A stretch of 64,000 nucleotides of DNA from Candidatus Gastranaerophilales bacterium (GCA_944327275.1 CALVHB010000011.1:1-64000), one strand, 5' to 3'. Shown: positions 52,337-60,894, counted from the first letter of the stretch. Notes: a model not told the origin generated them from the letters alone. Translations and numbers: made by a program.

Positions 52337-52948
52337 ATGCGAAGTCACAGAAAAAGGTTTGGTTTTACATTAGCGGAAGTTTTAATTACTTTGGGAGTAA
52401 TTGGTGTCGTTGCAGCTCTTACAATCCCTCAGCTAGTAGGAACATATAAGCGTAAAGTAGTTGAAGCAAGATTATCAAAGTTTTATTCTGTAATGAATCA
52501 AGCGATAGCTCGTTCTATAGAAGAACATGGTGATATCCCTTTTGAATCTTTTTCAACAAATGATAATTCTGAATATTTGTTGAATTGGTATAAAGAATAT
52601 GTAACTAAATATATTACTACAATAAAGGAAATAAAGCAGTCTGGTTCCTATGTTAAGATTATATTTAATGATGGAAGTGGTTTTCATAGTGTTTTAGTTC
52701 AGCAAAGTAGTAAGATATATTTGTATTATTTTATAGATGCAAGGAATGAGTGGGCAAGTTTTGATGGAAAAAATACATTCTTTTTTGTATATAATCCTGA
52801 GAGTAAGCAAGTAGAAACTTTCTGGCAAAATCAGAGCTATGCAAGCAAAAAGTCTTTATGCTATAATCCAAATCAAAAAAATTCTTGTGCTGCAGTAATT
52901 CAGGCAAATGGTTGGAAGATTCCTGATGATTATCCTTGGATAAGATAA
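52337..52948 (+). CDS. Prepilin-like protein B (type IV pilin/pseudopilin N-terminus)
   Basis: 203 residues from the internal ATG (MRSHRKRFGFTLAEVLITLG). A class III signal with G|F cleavage and Glu +5 is followed by a hydrophobic helix ending in IPQLVGTYK. The soluble domain is smaller than that of protein A, with two Cys near the end (SLCYNPNQKNSCAAVI). The N-terminal 30 residues match protein A closely; the heads differ. No ribosome site lies before this ATG. See the leader ORF and G tract for the alternative fused product. Confidence 0.85.
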   Translation: MRSHRKRFGFTLAEVLITLGVIGVVAALTIPQLVGTYKRKVVEARLSKFYSVMNQAIARSIEEHGDIPFESFSTNDNSEYLLNWYKEYVTKYITTIKEIKQSGSYVKIIFNDGSGFHSVLVQQSSKIYLYYFIDARNEWASFDGKNTFFFVYNPESKQVETFWQNQSYASKKSLCYNPNQKNSCAAVIQANGWKIPDDYPWIR

Positions 52949-52953
52949 TATAC

Positions 52954-52982
52954 AAAAAATGCCGCATTAAGCGGCATTCAAA
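52954..52982. terminator. Terminator between prepilin B and the sigma factor
   Basis: The stem AATGCCGC / GCGGCATT with a 5-nt loop has an A-rich 5' flank. It can serve both converging genes, although the T run is weak. Confidence 0.65.
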
Positions 52983-53016
52983 CATTTTTATTAATAAACA
53001 CAATATACACCTTCTT

Positions 53017-53931
53017 TTAGTCAACGTAAGCCGATAAAACTTCCTGACCTAACACGGAGAATCTCATTTTTTTTAGTGCTCTTAGTTCTGTTTGTCTAAT
53101 ACATTCTTTTGTTACACCATAGATATTACCGATTTCTTCAAGGGTTCTTTTAGTATTGTCTTCAAGTCCATAGCGCATTTTTACAACTTCTTGTTCTCTT
53201 TCTTTTAAGGTTGATACTACATTCAAGATATCTGATTTGAGATTTTCATATTCAACTTTTTCTGTAGCAGAAGCTTTTTCGTCTTGAATTATATCTGCGA
53301 TATTCATTTCTTTGCCGTCGCCATTTTCAAGTCCGCTTTCAATTGAAATTGTTTTTGAATATGCTGATAAAAATGTATCAATTTTATTCGGTTCGATATT
53401 CATTTTTTTAGCAACATCTTCATTTTTTACCTGACAGTTGGTTTCATTTTCCATTTCTCTTTTTATTTTTGAGAATCTTGACAGGGTCTCTTGTATGTAT
53501 ACTGGGATTTTCATACAGTGCGATTGTTCGGATATTGCTTTGAACATTGCTTGTTTAATCCACCAGCTTGCATATGTTGCAAATTTGTATCCAAGTTTGT
53601 GGTTAAATTTTTCTGCAGCAACCATCAATCCCAAGTTGCCTTCCTGAATCAAATCAATTAGGGGTAAATTAGACATGTGAATTGCTTTTTTAGCAATTGT
53701 GACAACAAGTTTTAAGTTTGCTTTGATAAGTTTTTGTCTTGCTTCTTCATCTCCGTCTTTTGCTTTTTCTGCTAGTTCTCTTTCTTCTTGTACGGATAGT
53801 GAACGGTAGTCTGAAATCTCTCTTATGTAATCTTTTAAAATATTGTCATTTGTACCTTCCAAGATTTCATTTTTTGCCGGATTTGAAAACTTTACTGTTG
53901 TTTTCATTTTTACAGGCGAATCTTTTTTCAT
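53017..53931 (-). CDS. RNA polymerase sigma-70 family factor (RpoD/group 2-like)
   Basis: 304 residues with region 1.2 (DNILKDYIREISDYRSLSVQEERELA), region 2 (NLKLVVTIAKKA, LIDLIQEGNLGLMVAAEKFNHKLGYKFATYASWWIKQAM) and region 3. Region 4 follows (LKEREQEVVKMRYGLEDNTKRTLEEIGNIYGVTKECIRQTELRALKKMR). Region 1.1 and the long spacer of a main sigma factor are absent, so this looks like an alternative group 2 sigma. An AAAGAGG site precedes the ATG. Confidence 0.93.
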   Translation of the reverse strand: MKKDSPVKMKTTVKFSNPAKNEILEGTNDNILKDYIREISDYRSLSVQEERELAEKAKDGDEEARQKLIKANLKLVVTIAKKAIHMSNLPLIDLIQEGNLGLMVAAEKFNHKLGYKFATYASWWIKQAMFKAISEQSHCMKIPVYIQETLSRFSKIKREMENETNCQVKNEDVAKKMNIEPNKIDTFLSAYSKTISIESGLENGDGKEMNIADIIQDEKASATEKVEYENLKSDILNVVSTLKEREQEVVKMRYGLEDNTKRTLEEIGNIYGVTKECIRQTELRALKKMRFSVLGQEVLSAYVD

Positions 53932-54004
53932 ACCTCTTTAAACTCCTTCTTTTTATTTTTTTACACAAGATGACCGAGTAACAATTACACTTAGTATATA
54001 ATTA

Positions 54005-54024
54005 GTATATACTATAGTATATAC
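54005..54024. promoter_or_regulatory. 20-bp perfect palindrome between the sigma factor and thioredoxin-like genes
   Basis: GTATATACTATAGTATATAC is its own reverse complement and lies in the divergent intergenic region. It may be an operator for either gene. Confidence 0.5.
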
Positions 54025-54066
54025 AATTTCAAGTCTTTTATTAAGATTTATTAAAAAGAGTTAACC

Positions 54067-54094
54067 TTGTATGTTCTCTTATTTTTAGTATAAT
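54067..54094 (+). promoter_or_regulatory. Promoter of the thioredoxin-like gene
   Basis: TTGTAT (54067-54072), a 16-nt spacer and TATAAT (54089-54094), followed by a GGAGGG ribosome site at 54103. Confidence 0.6.
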
Positions 54095-54112
54095 TGTATT
54101 GTGGAGGGTATT

Positions 54113-54577
54113 ATGAAAAAGAAATTGTTAATAACATTAGGTATATTTTTAACATTAATTATGACATCTGTTGTGGCTGTTGGGGTTGCGTCAATGAATG
54201 CTCCAAAACACCCGTCAGAATATCATATTGGAATTCAATATGAAGAAGCTTTGACGTCTGATAAACCAATGTTAGCGGTTTTTTATGTTGATTGGTGTGG
54301 TTATTGTTTAAGATTTATGCCTAAGTATAAAATATTGAGTAAGTTGTATGATAAAAAATTCAATTTTGTAATGATAAATGTTGAAGATCCAGCTTATTCT
54401 AAGTTGTCAGAAGATGTTGGAATATCAGGTTTCCCTACAGTTTACATATTGGATCCGAAATATGATAATAGGGTGCTTTTACCAAATAGTATTTATCAAA
54501 ATTTATCTAAGTTCCGTATAGAGTTAGATAGATATTTGAGAATTAGATCAATATTAGACAGTGCAGAGAAAAAATAG
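54113..54577 (+). CDS. Membrane-anchored or exported thioredoxin-like protein
   Basis: 154 residues from the ATG at 54113 (GGAGGG just upstream). A hydrophobic segment at about 5-27 (LITLGIFLTLIMTSVVAVGVAS) anchors or exports it. The thioredoxin fold has the active site WCGYC (with FYVDWCGYCLRFMP) and the cis-Pro in SGFPTVYILD. It probably acts on periplasmic disulfides, for example in Cys-rich pilin heads, but no substrate is shown. Confidence 0.88.
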   Translation: MKKKLLITLGIFLTLIMTSVVAVGVASMNAPKHPSEYHIGIQYEEALTSDKPMLAVFYVDWCGYCLRFMPKYKILSKLYDKKFNFVMINVEDPAYSKLSEDVGISGFPTVYILDPKYDNRVLLPNSIYQNLSKFRIELDRYLRIRSILDSAEKK

Positions 54578-54709
54578 GCAAAAAAAAAGACCTTGTGATA
54601 TTCAAGGCCTATCCGTTTAAATAAGAAGAGAGAGCTTTATATATTTATATAAAGTAAGTGTGTAAAAAAAATTTGCTAGTTAAAGGTACAAATATTAAGA
54701 AATATTAAC

Positions 54710-55492
54710 ATGAAAGATATACAAAATTTAAAAGATAACAGAAACGTAGATATTCAAAAAGTAGGAATAAAGAATCTGGAACTCCCTTTGATAATTCAAA
54801 GGAAAAATAATTCAAATCAGATAGTATGTGCAAAGGCGAGAGTCAATGTTTCTTTGCCAAGAGACTATAAGGGGACGCATATGTCTCGTTTTGTTGAGGT
54901 TTTGACTGAATGGCAACATAAAAATCTTTTGGGAGTTGATATAAAAGGTTGTTTAGAAAAAATTATTAGCAATTTAGATGCTCAAAGTGGAGAATTAGAG
55001 TTTAATTTTACTTATTTTTTGGATAAGAAATCTCCGGTAACTGGGATGTCTGCGCCTATGAGTTATGACTGTTCTTTTGAAGGACGTATAGAAAATGGAG
55101 ATTATAAATTTATCCTTGGGGTGACTGTTCCTGTAACTACTTTGTGCCCTTGTTCAAAGGAGATTTCTGACAACGGAGCTCATAACCAAAGAGCTATGAT
55201 TAAGGTTAAAGTTTCTTATGATGAAACAGATCATGTTTGGTTAGAAGATTTAATTGAATTAATAGAATCATGTTCATCTTGTCCTGTTTATCCTTTGTTA
55301 AAAAGAGAAGATGAAAAATATGTTACAGAAAAAGCTTGGGATAATCCTAAATTTGTTGAGGATGTTTTACGTGATACTGTTGTAAAATTACGTAACCACC
55401 CTATAGTAAAAGAGTTTGAAGTGGACTGTGAAGCTTTAGAGAGTATTCATAATCATTCTGCTTGGGCTTTTCAGCATGAGGTGAAAGATTAA
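54710..55492 (+). CDS. folE2: GTP cyclohydrolase FolE2
   Basis: A 260-residue type IB GTP cyclohydrolase that makes dihydroneopterin triphosphate for folate or queuosine. Motifs are the KARVNVSLPRDYKGTHMSRF segment and TTLCPCSKEISDNGAHNQRA with the metal Cys. SCSSCPVYPLLKREDEKYVTEKA follows. The stop overlaps the opposite-strand gene by 4 nt. Type IB enzymes work with Mn or Fe when zinc is scarce. Confidence 0.94.
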   Translation: MKDIQNLKDNRNVDIQKVGIKNLELPLIIQRKNNSNQIVCAKARVNVSLPRDYKGTHMSRFVEVLTEWQHKNLLGVDIKGCLEKIISNLDAQSGELEFNFTYFLDKKSPVTGMSAPMSYDCSFEGRIENGDYKFILGVTVPVTTLCPCSKEISDNGAHNQRAMIKVKVSYDETDHVWLEDLIELIESCSSCPVYPLLKREDEKYVTEKAWDNPKFVEDVLRDTVVKLRNHPIVKEFEVDCEALESIHNHSAWAFQHEVKD

Positions 55493-56016
55493 AATTTATA
55501 AGAAATAATAGCGTTTATCCCCCAGTTTTTACCGCTATTGTCTTTTATATCTTGTAAATTGTACCTTTGTGCTTCTAATGATAAAGTGGTTTTGTCATTC
55601 AGTTTTTGACTAACTCCTGCGAATGTTCCTATGCTATTGGTCCATTTATCTTTCTTGAAATCCATCTGCCCTGAATAGTGCGGATTTACGTAGATATTTG
55701 TGTTTTTTGATATCGGAATATTCAATGATATAGGAGAATATCTTATTTGTACAGATTCTGAGAATTTCCCAAATTTAGTTCTTATCCTTAAATTTTGGTT
55801 ACTAATTCCTTTTTTGTCATAGTTTATGCCGTATTTTATATCAAAAACCCCAGCTACTGTTTTATTGAAGTCAGTACCTCCTCCTAAAAATACTGAAGCA
55901 TATGCAGAGTCACTCGATAGTTTTTCTTCAAGTCCAACAACTGTGTAGTTTGAGCCATCTAGATTTTGATATGTAGATGCTGAAATATTTTCGCTTTTAG
56001 TTATTAATGATCCCAT
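55489..56016 (-). CDS. β-barrel-like protein without a signal peptide
   Basis: 175 residues with alternating polar/hydrophobic β-strands throughout (ASVFLGGGTDFNKTVAGVFDIKYG, NTNIYVNPHYSGQMDF, TTLSLEAQRYNLQ). The end, INAIISYKF, has the C-terminal Phe typical of BamA substrates. No signal peptide is present from the ATG at 56016, and an in-frame upstream start is not evident. It may be a truncated outer membrane barrel or a cytoplasmic β protein. Confidence 0.6.
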   Translation of the reverse strand: MGSLITKSENISASTYQNLDGSNYTVVGLEEKLSSDSAYASVFLGGGTDFNKTVAGVFDIKYGINYDKKGISNQNLRIRTKFGKFSESVQIRYSPISLNIPISKNTNIYVNPHYSGQMDFKKDKWTNSIGTFAGVSQKLNDKTTLSLEAQRYNLQDIKDNSGKNWGINAIISYKF

Positions 56017-56076
56017 AAAATATCCCCTGTTTATATATAAACGTTTTTGATTGTTAAAAATTGCCTATGAAATAGA

Positions 56077-56112
56077 AAAAAGATTTATCTTTTTTTTAGA
56101 TAAATCTTTTCA
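56077..56112 (-). terminator. Terminator of the zinc-ribbon gene
   Basis: The stem AAAAGATTTATCT / AGATAAATCTTTT with a 7-T loop, read on the minus strand, is followed by a T-rich run. Confidence 0.7.
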
Positions 56113-56149
56113 TATAAAATAGAATATATTTTTTTAGGGAGTAGTAAGA

Positions 56150-56455
56150 TTACTTTGGTAAATGTTTTTGCCAGTCACTATCAAGGTTTTTGATGAATCT
56201 ATGAGCATCTATGACATCGTCATAAGATATAGGATCAGGTCCCTCTTGGACTTCCAGTGGCTCATAATTTTTTACATCAATATTTGTAAATCCTACAAAT
56301 GCTACACCGAAATTTTTCCCGCAGTGTTGGCATTCAAGACTTACTACAGTAAGTCCTTCCTCTTCTCTTTTGACGATAATAGAATCTTCATCAAAGCCAT
56401 TTCTGCAGTAGGAGCAGCAAAGATTATTGAATAATTTTTTTATCTTTTTTTTCAT
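56150..56455 (-). CDS. Small zinc-ribbon hypothetical protein
   Basis: 101 residues. The paired Cys (CCSYCRNGF at about 13-21, CQHCGKNFGV at about 37-46) suggest a zinc ribbon. A conserved-looking tail follows (PDPISYDDVIDAHRFIKNLDSDWQKHLPK). It is probably cytoplasmic. I do not recognise a specific family. Confidence 0.65.
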   Translation of the reverse strand: MKKKIKKLFNNLCCSYCRNGFDEDSIIVKREEEGLTVVSLECQHCGKNFGVAFVGFTNIDVKNYEPLEVQEGPDPISYDDVIDAHRFIKNLDSDWQKHLPK

Positions 56456-56590
56456 AAAGTCCTCATTAATATTATAATAGAAATTTTATTAAAAATTGTT
56501 AATTTACTTATAAGCATGGGAATAATATAAGTGTAGCGAATTATATATGTCGTTTCTGATTCGCTAGAGCTAACAGATAGGAGTGTTATC

Positions 56591-56686
56591 ATGGAAGCTA
56601 TTAACTTAATTCTATTTGGATTTATTGTTTACACTGCATTGATTGTAGTTCCAAGTATTTGGGAAGAACTAACCACTGAAGGGTAA
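56591..56686 (+). CDS. 31-residue single-span membrane peptide
   Basis: A short ORF with a good AGGAG site 7 nt before the ATG at 56591. The product has a hydrophobic core of about 20 residues (LILFGFIVYTALIVVPSIW) and an acidic end (EELTTEG). It resembles small subunits of membrane complexes in size and design, but I cannot assign it. It lies alone between a minus-strand zinc-ribbon gene and bioA. The leader has a TAGCGAA...TTCGCTA hairpin (about 56534-56566). Confidence 0.5.
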   Translation: MEAINLILFGFIVYTALIVVPSIWEELTTEG

Positions 56687-56818
56687 ACTAATTTCTCCTA
56701 AAGGTTAAGACGAATTTAATACGTAGGAGTTCCTGTTTTCGCCAAACTTTTTTGGAAGGTTAGAGAGTCTGATTTAAAAAGTGTTTTATGTACGTTAATT
56801 ATTTAACGCCAAGTTTTG

Positions 56819-58162
56819 TTATGGCAAAATTTGGTCAAGACACTTTTTGGCAATGTCTGTTACACGGTCCATATCTTTTCTTTCCATTATAAGAGGCGGA
56901 TTGAAGTAAATTACGTCTCCTAAAGGTCTTAGTATAACTCCCTCCATTAAAGCCTTCTTGTAGATTTGGTAACCGGTTCTGAATCTACTGTCGAAAGGCT
57001 TTTTGCTTTGTTTGTCTTGAACAAGTTCTATAGCATTAATAAGTCCGATATGTCTCACTTCTCCGACATTTTTGTGGGAAAGAAATTTTTCTTTAATTAT
57101 ATTATTAAAGTATATAGCATTTTCTCTTGCTTTATTAAGTACACTACCATCTTCTAAAATGTCAAGGACAGCATTTGCAGCTGAACAAGCCAGAGGATTT
57201 CCACTGTATGTATGGCTGTGCATAAATGCTTTTCCGGTGTTATATTCATCATAAAATGCATCATAGATTTTTTGAGTAGTAACAAAAAGTGCCATAGGCA
57301 TATAACCTCCAGTTAGCCCTTTTGATAGACACATTATATCTGGTGATACGCCAGCATGTTCAAATGCAAACATTTTACCTGTTCTGCCATATCCTGTAGC
57401 AATTTCATCTGCAATAAGATGTACGTTATATTTGTCGCATAATTCTCTTAATTTTTTAAGGTAAAGCGGAGGATAAATTTTCATTCCGGCAGAACCTTGT
57501 AGTAGAGGTTCAACGAGGAGGGCTGCTGTTTCATTTCCGTATTTTTCAAACGTTTTTTCCGCATTTATTGCGCATTCGCAGTTACAATTATCTCTGTTTT
57601 TTCCAAAAGGACATCTATAACAGTCTGGGCCTTGGATTCTTACTATATCCATTAAGATTGGCTTGTATAGTTTTGTATAAAGATCGCAGTCCCCAACAGA
57701 CAAAGCTCCTATTGTTTCTCCATGGTATGCTTCTGAAAGTGCCATAAATTTAGTTTTTTGCGGATTTCCGGTCTGTTCATGATATTGGAAACTTACTTTC
57801 ATAGCTGCTTCTATTGCAGATGAACCGTTATCAGTAAAATTAAACTTACATAGTCCTTTGGGGAGTATTTTTGCTAATCTTTCACAAAGCTTAATAGCCT
57901 GTATATGAGTGAAGTTTGCGAATATAACGTGTTCAAGATTATCGACTTGTTTTTTTATAGCACTATTAATTGTTGGATTGCAGTGCCCTAGTAAATTGCA
58001 CCACCAAGAACTTATTACGTCGTAATACTTTTTGCCTTGCATGTCATACAAATATATGCCTTCACCTTTTTCTATTACAATTGGTTTAAGAGTTTCATAA
58101 TCTTTCATTTGAGAGCAAGGATGCCATATATATTCTAAATCTTTTTCTACCCAGTTATTCAT
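56819..58162 (-). CDS. bioA: Adenosylmethionine-8-amino-7-oxononanoate aminotransferase
   Basis: A 447-residue PLP enzyme of biotin synthesis. It has WHPCSQMKDY at the start (SAM/DAPA site), GSSAIEAAMKVS, SEAYHGETIGALSVGD and LIADEIATGYGRTG. The PLP Lys is in DIMCLSKGLTGGYMPMA. It follows bioD by 2 nt on the same strand. An added Cys-rich loop (CYRCPFGKNRDNCNCEC, about 180) is typical of some BioA subgroups. Confidence 0.95.
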   Translation of the reverse strand: MNNWVEKDLEYIWHPCSQMKDYETLKPIVIEKGEGIYLYDMQGKKYYDVISSWWCNLLGHCNPTINSAIKKQVDNLEHVIFANFTHIQAIKLCERLAKILPKGLCKFNFTDNGSSAIEAAMKVSFQYHEQTGNPQKTKFMALSEAYHGETIGALSVGDCDLYTKLYKPILMDIVRIQGPDCYRCPFGKNRDNCNCECAINAEKTFEKYGNETAALLVEPLLQGSAGMKIYPPLYLKKLRELCDKYNVHLIADEIATGYGRTGKMFAFEHAGVSPDIMCLSKGLTGGYMPMALFVTTQKIYDAFYDEYNTGKAFMHSHTYSGNPLACSAANAVLDILEDGSVLNKARENAIYFNNIIKEKFLSHKNVGEVRHIGLINAIELVQDKQSKKPFDSRFRTGYQIYKKALMEGVILRPLGDVIYFNPPLIMERKDMDRVTDIAKKCLDQILP

Positions 58163-58164
58163 AT

Positions 58165-58845
58165 TTATACCTCTTTAAATAATGATTGAATATCATCTAT
58201 TTTTATTGTTTTATCGTTATTTCCCACAGTAGATATAACTTTTATACCCGTCAAATTTTCTACTTGTAATTTATTGTCAATTTGCATTTCATCATTTGGG
58301 TTAAAATTATTTAAAATTATCCCTTTAATATTTATCCCTTGTTGTTTTGCATATTCAACAGTCAGTACTGTGGAATTTATTGTTCCTAGAGATCCGGATG
58401 CTACAATTATTATATCCAATCCCAACGATTTGATTACGTCAGGTAACATTAATTTTTCTTCTTTAAGGTTAAATGGACATATAATGCCTCCAGCTCCTTC
58501 TACAACAATATAATCAAATTTCTTTTTGAGTTCTTCAAAATCGTTTAAGATTTTTTGCAATTTAATAGGATTATTCTCAATTTGAGCAGCTAAGTGAGGA
58601 GATACAGCTGGTTTAAATACGTAAGAGACAAAGTCAAAAGGATTATCTTTTATTTTAGCTTCTTCTAATACGTGCTTACAGTCGCCTGGGATTAATTTCC
58701 CTTCGACAATTTCTGCTCCGCTGAGTGCAGGTTTATAATACCCGCAATTAAAACCTAATTCTCTCATTTTTTTTACAATAAGACCAGATATGTAGGTTTT
58801 ACCGATATCTGTTCCGGTTGCTGTAATAAATATCCCTTTTGTCAT
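58165..58845 (-). CDS. bioD: Dethiobiotin synthase
   Basis: A 226-residue ATP-dependent carboxylase/ligase that closes the ureido ring. It has GIFITATGTDIGKTYIS (P-loop), YYKPALSGAE and VVEGAGGIICPF. It is translated from an AAGGAG site and coupled to bioA. No bioB, bioF or bioC is in the window, so the route is completed elsewhere or from imported precursors. Confidence 0.95.
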   Translation of the reverse strand: MTKGIFITATGTDIGKTYISGLIVKKMRELGFNCGYYKPALSGAEIVEGKLIPGDCKHVLEEAKIKDNPFDFVSYVFKPAVSPHLAAQIENNPIKLQKILNDFEELKKKFDYIVVEGAGGIICPFNLKEEKLMLPDVIKSLGLDIIIVASGSLGTINSTVLTVEYAKQQGINIKGIILNNFNPNDEMQIDNKLQVENLTGIKVISTVGNNDKTIKIDDIQSLFKEV

Positions 58846-58864
58846 AATATCTCCTTTTATCCGC

Positions 58865-58910
58865 TAAAATTATGCGGTAACTCTATATATAAAGTTACCG
58901 CATAATTTTA
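58865..58910. terminator. 18-bp perfect inverted repeat between the TpsB gene and bioD
   Basis: The arms TAAAATTATGCGGTAACT and AGTTACCGCATAATTTTA surround a 10-nt loop. On the minus strand it follows the TpsB stop and ends with ATTTTA, so it probably terminates that transcript. The bioD ribosome site comes straight after, so a control role for bioDA is also possible. Confidence 0.75.
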
Positions 58911-58926
58911 ATTATTCAATAGTTTT

Positions 58927-60894
58927 TTATAAAGCACCGCCGCCACCATCAAGGAAGTAGTCATAGTGTCTTATATCATCGTAGTTATTTATGTATTCTG
59001 CCTCAACATTTTTTTGGAATTGAGTTTTTGGAACTGCTGCAGTTTGTCTTGAAGCTAATAATGCATCAATATTTGGAGCTAGTGTAAGTTCAAAGTGGAA
59101 TCTGCCTGCTTTACTGTAAGGCTCATTGTAGTTTCTTATTAGAGGATAGCCCCAATATAATCTTGCACTTAAATCCCCAGGTAATTGGACTCTAAGCCCC
59201 ATACCTACAGATGCTGCAAAATAGCTTCCTTGCATATAATCCTCAGATGCGGCAGGGAAAATACCTGCAGTATCTGCAAAAATTGCACCTTTTACATATC
59301 TTCCGATAAATGGAATTTTTTCACCTGTTCTAGGGCTTGTGATTTCTCTTGGCAAGAATGGGAACATTAATTCTCCACTGATAAAGTAACCATTTTTACC
59401 AATCATCAAACCTTCAGAATATCCTCTTACAGTAGCAAGACCACCGGTTTGCATTTGGTCTAGGTAAGGGATTCTTTTATCTCCAGGAACAATTTGATAG
59501 TTACCTCTTAATTGACCGATTACACCGTGAGAAAAATCATGTAATCTTACAACACTACCGCTATATTTGAAGTAGTTGTTGTCTCTATCACTGTTAAATA
59601 TAGGAATTGCATAGTATGCATCTTGATTTAAATACCAAATACCATATTTAGTATCTTTTCTTGCTTGCAATGCAACTTCTAAAGAAGTAATGTTATCAAC
59701 GTTCTTAAGAACATCGCCATATCCTGGGAAAATTAAATCAGAAAAAGTTCTTGCTCTTTTGTAGTTAGCAGAAGCATATGCTTTCAATTCAAAACCAGGT
59801 TTTCTAACAAGTGGTTGTGAATAGTACAATGAATATTGATAAGCGTTACTGCCCAAACCCCAGTCTTTGTATGGTCCGTATTTTATGTTAGCAAATGTTG
59901 ATGAGAACATAAATCCAACACGTCCATCATGTTTATTTACAGGAATGTTATAGTCAAAGAAAGGGCTCTGTGCGCCTTTAGAGAAATAAGACCCTAAAGA
60001 CATTCTGTCTCTTACGCCAAACAAGCTGTCAGCATATAACATTGCACCACCACGGATACTACCTGTGTTGTAACGACCGGCGTTATCCATTATACCCATT
60101 ATGTGGAATGGGAAATTTTCTTCAGCTACAACTTCTACATCTGTTGTTCCCGGAGTTTGACCTGCTTTCAAATTTGCAGAAAGTTTAACGCCCTCATTAT
60201 ATCTATTAAAATCTAATATGTCTTTTTCAAGTTCAACGATATCAAACAAATCCCCTTCTTTTTGAGGTAATCTGTCTTTGATATATTTGTCTCTAGTCCA
60301 TCTGTTTTCTTCTACAGTAATACTTCCTATACGGCTTTCAGTAAGGGCAATGTAAATGTTGCCATTTTGAACAGTTTGTTCTGGAAGAAATGCTCTTGCA
60401 GTAACGAAACCTTTTTCTGCATACAGATTGTTGATATCATCAATAACTTTTTGAATATCTTCAATGAATACGTTCTTCCCAACAATTGGTTGAACTAACT
60501 TATTTATTTCTTCCTTGGTTAAAATTTCTGAAGGTGCAACCTCAACGGAGTTAACATATACTCCTTTTGTATTTAACTCTTCAACTGTAGCTTGTTGTAA
60601 TGAGCCTCCATTATAGTTTTGTATGATTTGGTTTTCAGAACTAGGATCTGCTTCAAGTTTTTTGCGTCTTTGATAGTATTGATAATCATCATCTCGTCTT
60701 TTATCTTGGAACTGGTCTCTCATGTAATTCATATCGTGACCTTGGTTCATACCAGCTTCTGCACCAGGGGTAACTCCAGCTCCGTTCATAAACGGATTTG
60801 CTTCAGCTGTATTAAAAGATGCAGGCAACGTAAGTGCAAATGCTACAGATAAGACTGCACTTAAAATATGTTGTTTAGATTTAATCTTTTTCAT
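58927..60894 (-). CDS. TpsB/ShlB-family outer membrane transporter (Omp85 superfamily)
   Basis: 655 residues with a signal peptide (about 1-32) and a charged, disordered stretch (about 50-85). Two POTRA domains follow (NTKGVYVNSVEVAPSEILTKEE ... NGNIYIALTESRIGSITVEENRW). The 16-strand barrel contains the VRGYSEG motif (about 495) and ends near GRFHFELTLAP. A further ~50 residues (ending DYFLDGGGGAL) extend beyond the barrel. Two-partner systems secrete a TpsA exoprotein; none is adjacent. It is divergent from the OmpH-like gene. Confidence 0.88.
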   Translation of the reverse strand: MKKIKSKQHILSAVLSVAFALTLPASFNTAEANPFMNGAGVTPGAEAGMNQGHDMNYMRDQFQDKRRDDDYQYYQRRKKLEADPSSENQIIQNYNGGSLQQATVEELNTKGVYVNSVEVAPSEILTKEEINKLVQPIVGKNVFIEDIQKVIDDINNLYAEKGFVTARAFLPEQTVQNGNIYIALTESRIGSITVEENRWTRDKYIKDRLPQKEGDLFDIVELEKDILDFNRYNEGVKLSANLKAGQTPGTTDVEVVAEENFPFHIMGIMDNAGRYNTGSIRGGAMLYADSLFGVRDRMSLGSYFSKGAQSPFFDYNIPVNKHDGRVGFMFSSTFANIKYGPYKDWGLGSNAYQYSLYYSQPLVRKPGFELKAYASANYKRARTFSDLIFPGYGDVLKNVDNITSLEVALQARKDTKYGIWYLNQDAYYAIPIFNSDRDNNYFKYSGSVVRLHDFSHGVIGQLRGNYQIVPGDKRIPYLDQMQTGGLATVRGYSEGLMIGKNGYFISGELMFPFLPREITSPRTGEKIPFIGRYVKGAIFADTAGIFPAASEDYMQGSYFAASVGMGLRVQLPGDLSARLYWGYPLIRNYNEPYSKAGRFHFELTLAPNIDALLASRQTAAVPKTQFQKNVEAEYINNYDDIRHYDYFLDGGGGAL

